Below are positions 58,517-64,000 of a DNA stretch of 64,000 bases, one piece after another. Under the pieces are notes generated by a model. The model worked only from the letters and a program-made list of their open reading frames with translations, was not told where the DNA came from and searched no databases. Source of the DNA: Narthecium ossifragum (lineage: Eukaryota > Streptophyta > Magnoliopsida > Dioscoreales > Nartheciaceae); the NCBI GenBank assembly GCA_963920575.1, contig OY986970.1:15025588-15089587 (forward strand), in the 5' to 3' direction. Each line of letters opens with the position of its first letter. The first letter of the stretch is position 1. Both the position numbers and the translations under genes were made by a program.

Positions 58517-59665
58517 ATGGCACAAGTAACTTTTGGAAACGTTCGTGACTATCTGTTTCGAAGGCCTTGGTTCGGCATCCCGATGGGTACCGACGGTTTC
58601 CCAATGCATGCGGTGCCATCCAGTGTCTCGCTCACTGCTCCAGTTGCGGCAACCTCCGGCGCAAAAGTGTCAACTACTACTGGTGCACAAACAAAGGTGT
58701 CATTACAGTGGCCCTGCAAAAAGATGACAACTCACACTACGCGCCAAGGAGGATACGATGCTAAGACCCCTTGGACCGGATCCTATGCCCGTCAGAATGT
58801 TGGAAATGTTGCAAAAGAGTCTCGTACGCGCCTGAAAGCTGCCGAGGAGACGAAGCTAAAGAACTCCACGAATCACCGGATAAAGTCAAGTGCTTCGCAA
58901 ACACAACCGGGGGCAGCTGTAAACGGACCTTACGAGGAGATAAAGTCGCTGCTCACGGGAGTAAGCGCAACACTAAGACGTCCTCGGTTGGATCTTGTGG
59001 CCATCAAGGAGAAGAAACAGAAGCTGGCACAAAACCTACCTTGTACGCACGCGGAAGATGCCATCAAGGACAGCAAGTCAAAAACATCAATGGGATGGAG
59101 CGGATCAAGTCTTGCACACCCGGAAGCTGGCGCTAAAGACAGCAAGTCAAAGACGTCGGCGGAACTAAACGGATCGTATCACCAAATGAAGCTTGACGTT
59201 CTACAAAATTGTCCGAGAGCGATTTCGTGTGCCGAGGGCTCTCCCGCCTGATCTCGCATCCACCAAATTAAAGATCTCAAAGCCCCCACAAGCAGGTCAC
59301 GCACGCTCTCAGTGGTGGCCAAAGAACAAAGTGAGTTGGGCGCTCCACAAAGGCGTCCGGGGGCGACTATTCGCAATGAACCTGTCTCGATAGACGATGA
59401 TGTATACATCCCTGGCCCATGAAGTCTTCAACTAAAAGAAGCTAAGCGCTGGAGCAGAGAAGAGCTGGGGGCAGTCGTTCGTGTCGGATCTGCTCCGACG
59501 AGTAACGATGGCTTTTCCCTCCCTGCTTCCAAGAGACAGTCCAAAATGCCTAACAAAACCCTTGTGACTCAAACAATCTCGTCACCACCTGCCGAAGACT
59601 TAAAAAGACCTTGGCTTGGCCTCCATGCAACCGACAATGATGAGTAAATCACTCCATGATCACCA
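58517..59665 (+). pseudogene. Tat-2 leader ORF, copy 2 (tandem duplicate, decayed)
   Basis: 244 codons from MAQVTFGNVRDYLF (58517-59251), with GIPMGTDGFPM and SSVSLTAPVAATSGA as in copy 1. A local frameshift changes the FGDL region; a second frame (58533) restores ETFVTICFEGL. Downstream of 59251 the match to copy 1 continues out of frame (GATTCGC near 59365, TCCAAGAGACAGTCC near 59530, LGLHATDNDE before TAA at 59645). Duplication unit about 900-1,100 bp. Confidence 0.7.
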
Positions 59666-61716
59666 TTGCTACGAGCCCAAAGTGTCCCGAATCATCAAAC
59701 TTACCTCGCCGACATGCGAGCAACCTATGCATACTACATTGCTCAGGAGCTACAAAATCTTCAAATCGAAGCAGCCTCAGACATAAACAGCGCCAACAGT
59801 CACACTGACGACAACACTTTCCAACTCAAGGGGAACCGCAACATTTCACAGTCGGATCATTCCCTCATCAAGACAAAGAAGCCTGCTGAGAAGGAAAGGA
59901 AGAAAAATTGCCACGCACCATACTCCTATCCATGCCTGCGGCTCGAGTCGCCCCTGATACGGATTGTCAGCTAAAGCCAACTAGTCGAAAACTTCATCTC
60001 CAAGATGCGACAGCATAAAAGGAGTTCTCCAGGAGAATACATTCAACATTCTTGAAGCAATGCCCGTTGGAGTCCAAGACAATGAGACATCCACTTCCTC
60101 AAATGTCCCATCAAAGAGACAGAAGAAGAAAACTACCGACATCATCATCGTCAATCTCCGTCTCCAAAATACAAGCTCTGAGGAGGAGGAGAATGCTTCT
60201 CCAATCTCAATCAAACTCACCTCCGATCACGACCGCGCCGGTGCCTCTTCCAGCAAGAATAAGCCGCTACTACCGCCGTCTTCATCATTGATCTTTGTCT
60301 CCAAACACAAGCTCGAAGAAGGAGGAGAATGTTGTCCCAACTTCAATCAAACTCACCTCAGATCATGTCATCTATCATGACACAGCCTGCCGCTTTCTCT
60401 TCGAATGTCCATGAGTTCGTCGTCGAGACTCGAGATCGTTGCCGAAGAATCCGGTCAAGGCTACTGCTGCTTGGTTGGACTTATGATGCTGCCGTTGCCC
60501 CGTTGCGATGTCGCTGGACTTGTCCACAATCAACCACTCCGACCATTATTTTGCTGGTGGCATTTATGCACCGCCATTGTTTAGGCACCGAGTTCCTCCC
60601 CTCAAGCTCCTTCATCAACGAAACTTGGCCACCAACGTGGTGTATCATCGACTGTGAAGCTCTATTAACGAGCTACCGTTGTTTCCACGCCCAGCCTCGT
60701 CGCCAAGATCTATGTTAGGCTTCGAGTTCATCGTCGTGTCTCGGGCACGCTGTTCACTGATGGCTCTCCTCCAAACGTTGATCAACTGTCGTGTCTCCGC
60801 CACATGCGCAAACTATTGCTGACGACTTCTCAGCATGCGCTGGACGTTGCCCTCATTTTGCTTTTCCCGGCGCTCCCATGAAGCAGACAAAGTGGACAAG
60901 CCAAAATGTTGCCATCACCACATAATACTTGGTCACGCACTCCAAGACCGCTTCGTCCTCAAGGATGAGATCCAAAAAATTAATTGACGATGGAGTCATG
61001 GACGTAGAGCTCATTAAGAAGCTCCAGAAAGGCAAGAAGGTATAGTCGACACAAGTGATCACTACCGCAGCAGACCCCGAGTCTCCATACGAGGAGTACA
61101 CCTACTCAACATCTCCTTATGAAGAAATTGTGTATGTCCCTCAGGCGCCTCCCTACCTACTCGTTGGGAACAGATACACATCAATCTCTCCATCCGCGCA
61201 AGACGAGGAGCATATAACTCCCATTTTGACATCTGTTGAGGGATGCCCCTTGCCTACCCTACTGGAAATGCATCATTCTGACTTAGATGATGATGACACG
61301 TTGTCTGATTTCGAGCCCAACTATGATCGCTACGGGAGGCCCTACATCAGCAAAAGGCAAAAGAAGAGACAAGCATTCGAGTAAAGGGTTAAAGCGGCTA
61401 GAAATGCTCCCCCGAAACCTCTGCTTCCTGAAAACTAGCAGCCGAGGCCGAAGAGGCACAAAGCCCCCAAATACAAGATCTTCAGGAAGGTGGTAACCCG
61501 TGAAGAAATTGAACGGTTTTATCCATCGAGTCTCGACAGATCTCCAAACCAGAAAGCCAAATGTGCCACAAAATGACATCTCTTGGGACAACAACTCGTG
61601 CTTCACTATCGGAATCTTCGAAGATGATGACGAGTCTCACTGCTTCCCATAAGAAGAGAAGACCGAAGTCCACGAAATCATCACTAGCTCCCGGTGCCAA
61701 CTTCCAGATTCCCAAG
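59666..61716 (+). pseudogene. Tat-2 gag, degraded
   Basis: Matches Tat-1 gag in pieces. 60060-60380 begins MPVGVQDNETS and contains SSNVPSKRQKKK; an internal segment (about 60150-60230 and 60290-60365) is duplicated. 60381-60890 shows no clear gag reading. Near 60950-61040 the FVLKDEIQK and DGVMDVELIKKLQKGKK regions appear in shifted frames. 61055-61384 carries SPYEEYTYSTSPYEE and YDRYGRPYISKRQKK, then a stop. The continuation to about 61716 (REEIER, WDNNSCFTIG, QLPDSQ) corresponds to the start of the protease ORF. Confidence 0.75.
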
Positions 61717-62262
61717 AGAAAGGGACACCCTTCGAATGAGATAAAGCTTGCCAAAGTGTCTTCCAAAATATAAAAGGATACCTCATGAACCCGCTGGTTC
61801 TCACTTCTTTCGTCAAAGGAAAGCCCTTAATCCTCTACACAGCAACTCTGCCTGGGTCATTAGGAGCTTTACTTGCACAACATGACGATGAAGGCAAGGA
61901 AAGAACCCTCTACTACCTCAGCGGAACCTTAGTCGGAGCCGAGCATAATTACTCGGAGATGGAGAAGGTGCGCCTGTCCTGGGTATTCACCACTCAAAAA
62001 CTTCGGCCTTACCTTCTGGAGTACTTTGCACAACTTATTTCCAAAGTCGACCCCCTGCGGTATATCCTAAAGAAGCTAGTCCTCTCCGGACGACTTGCAA
62101 AATGGGCTATGTTATTGTCCCAGTTCAACATAACCTACGTCCCACAAAACACTGTTAAAGGGCAAGCCTTGGCGAATTTTCTCGCTGCTCGCCTGATGCC
62201 AGATGACTTGGCCATAGAAGATGACATGCCAGATGAAGAAGTCTTCATGCTGACATCCAACA
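61717..62262 (+). pseudogene. Tat-2 RNase H fragment
   Basis: After the deletion joint near 61720 the frame continues in phase with GTPFE, a TGA at 61737-61739 in place of Trp, and DKACQSVFQNIKGYL. RNase H follows (ALLAQHDDEGKERTLYYLSG, YSEMEKVRLSWVFTTQKLRPYL, GQALANFLAARL). It ends at DEEVFMLTSN, where the Tekay LTR begins and the second RNase H should start. Confidence 0.88.
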
Positions 62263-64000
62263 GTCGCGCCCTGGCCCAGGAAACCCATCCCGGACAGGGA
62301 CACGAGGGGGAAACCTACATCTACTGACAACCAACAGCGGAGACAGACTACAATAAACAAAAGCGGAAGTAAAGTTAACAACTACTAAGACAAACGTTAT
62401 ATACAACAGAGTTATACAAATTTACAACATTTACACATATAACAAAAAGGAATTACATCTTCAGAGATCTCCGCGTAAGCACAAACGAAGCCGTCCTGGC
62501 CCTCAAACATGATCAGCTGGCGACGCGCTGCCGCAAGACGAACACCGGTGGCCCGCAGGAGAAGCGCTGGTACCTGCACCTGCAAACAAACGGTCCAGGT
62601 AGGAATGAGCCAAAGCTCAGCAGGGTTCTACTCTACGACTCTCATAAGGAAAGGCGACACCAACCGTACAAACTCTATGCCAAGTGCTGAGGCCTGCCAA
62701 GGATCCCATAAATCCCGTCAATAACCCGAAGGGTGCCTGTCCGACGGCCACAGTTCAGGGGTGGGCTTACTCCGACATTCCCTGACACCGGGTGGACAAC
62801 GACGCTACCAGTAGGACACCCCTCTCCAAGCGGGATCTCCAAGCTTGTCGGACATCCGAGGTTACGACAACCATCTCCCAGCACTCAAAGCATAGAGCCA
62901 ATACGTCCCTAAACTCCAGTTCAAAGGTTAAGTCTAACCCGGGAACTCACCCGTCCCAACGTTATCCCCTCAAGGTCCTCACCCAAGCCGACCTCTCCTG
63001 TCTCAACAGGGAGGACCCCAACCCAGGTAGGACAACCCTAAACGGGGTAACGTCAACCACAACTTAGCCTTTGAACCTGGAGTCCTAGGGACAACCCCAA
63101 CCCACAATCAACCTATCATGCCTATCATGCACAAAGCAATAAACAATATAATAAAGAAAGCAGTAAGCAAGCACCAAGCAGGGGCACACCTTCGGCCCAT
63201 TTATACTAAACACTCTCGAGGGTCATGACTCCCTCGATTCACCACAAAGCAGTAACAGAAGCATCCAGATAATTGTAAGCAGTAAGGGCATACATTCAGC
63301 CCATTTAATCTACACACACCCAGGAGTCACCACTCTCCCGGTTCACCCACAAAGCTGTAAACATTCAGCAGTTAACAACTATACAACTAAGCAAGTCAGA
63401 AAGCCGGACACAAAACCAACGTAGCAAGCCCCGCGGGCAAAACCGCTTCAAACCGCTTCCAACCAGCATTTGGATCGATCCAACTAGCCTTGGATCGATC
63501 CAAGTCACCCTTGGATCGATCCGGCTAGGGGAAAAGCGAAGATAAAACCCATTACCGATCGATCTGGCTAGCCTCGGATCGATCCAACACACAGTTGGAT
63601 CGATCTGGCTAGTCAAACTCACAGCCATCGTTCAGGGGGCCTCGGATCGATCCAAACTCACATTGGGATCGATCCGACTGCCCCCCCCCCCGGAAGACGA
63701 ACCAACAAGAGTGCGGCTTCGATCGATCCGACAAGCAGCACCGATCGATCCCGCTCGACCAAAGGTCGCTCCGAGCAGAGCCTCTGGCCAGCGTCGACGG
63801 CGCCCTTGGCCGGAAAAATAACGCCAATCCTCACCAAACTTGGTGGGCTGGTAGCCAAGAGAAAAGGGAAGCTACTCAAGGCCTCCAAAACCGAGAAAAA
63901 CACCAACGAGACGAGGAAAACCGATGAAGACCAAAACCGGATTCAAGCCACCAAACCATGCCAGAGTCTAAAGTAGGAACCCTACCTCCACAGCACAGCT
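62263..64000 (-). mobile_element. Tekay LTR inserted in Tat-2, truncated by window end
   Basis: Starts GTCGCGCCCTGGCCCAGG on the plus strand; the expected first T is A. It closely follows 50444-52689 (for example GACACCGGGTGGACAACGAC, CCAGTAGGACACCCCTCTCC). It contains a palindrome array at 63471-63760. The sense 5' end lies beyond 64000. Confidence 0.85.
63471..63760. repeat. GGATCGATCC palindrome array
   Basis: About ten cores of TTGGATCGATCCAA, GATCGATCTGGCTAG and TCGATCGATCCGAC type, spaced 18-30 bp, followed by a C-run at about 63683-63692. Confidence 0.88.

Larger units (their letters stand above)
55742..62262 (+). mobile_element. Tat-like element Tat-2, internally deleted
   Basis: 5' LTR, PBS, two leader ORFs, degraded gag, then RNase H, all on the plus strand. 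Compared with Tat-1 about 2.3 kb (most protease and RT) is missing. It is interrupted at 62262 by a Tekay LTR; the remainder lies beyond the window. It cannot encode its own RT. Confidence 0.88.

Noticed and set aside
58771..59136. 121-codon plus-strand ORF
   Set aside because: Overlaps leader ORF copy 2 in another frame and lacks the conserved motif; regarded as a shadow.
50444..64000. 50444-52689 and 62263-64000 as the two LTRs of one Tekay element
   Set aside because: Same subfamily and orientation, but no PPT or PBS lies beside them and the sequence between is other LTR fragments and Tat-2.

Overview
This window is plant (angiosperm) nuclear heterochromatin made almost entirely of nested LTR retrotransposons. 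The evidence is plant-specific Ty3/gypsy lineages (Athila-like, Tat-like with a second RNase H, Tekay-like chromovirus), Ty1/copia polyproteins, a LINE, and plant mobile domain (PMD) reading frames, one with a spliceosomal intron. I found no ordinary single-copy host gene, no RNA gene and nothing prokaryotic. Nearly every coding region carries stops or frameshifts. Lineage names rest on recognised protein motifs, not on a database search.

Layout. 1-768: broken copia fragment (minus). About 770-4353 plus 14636-14714: one large Tekay-type LTR (plus), 5' truncated and split by an Athila-like element at 4354-14635 (TSD GTGCG, two 1,666-bp LTRs, PBS, PPT, one long gag-pol frame with three nonsense codons). 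14715-28590: Tat-1 (minus), with an antisense PMD/coiled-coil ORF, a 97-bp tandem repeat, integrase, two RNase H domains, RT, protease, gag, a leader ORF, PBS and 5' LTR. Its pol is split by a solo Athila-like LTR (19216-20968, TSD ATAGG). 28591-30696: second PMD pseudogene, followed by a possible LTR (30885-32029). 32030-50443: a LINE interrupted by about 17.6 kb of insertions bounded by two copia LTRs in opposite orientation. Inside lie a truncated Tekay element with its 3' LTR and chromodomain integrase, a solo LTR with TSD GTTCC, a copia polyprotein, and a solo LTR that itself contains another solo LTR (TSD CAGAA). 50444-55741: Tekay LTRs and LTR fragments. 55742-62262: Tat-2 (plus), a deletion derivative with a duplicated leader ORF. 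62263-64000: another Tekay LTR running off the window.

The most striking pattern cuts across element families. Many LTRs carry arrays of short palindromes built on GATCGATC (or GGTCGACC). Each LTR subfamily has its own symmetric flanks, and in several LTRs the array ends 20-60 bp upstream of the TATA box, often with a second array downstream. Standard LTR anatomy does not explain this, and it is the best candidate here for an undescribed regulatory or amplification system.

The elements do not work together as a pathway. They record successive insertions, LTR-LTR recombination that left solo LTRs, and decay biased to changes such as CAG to TAG, CGA to TGA and TGG to TGA, as expected for methylated, silenced DNA.
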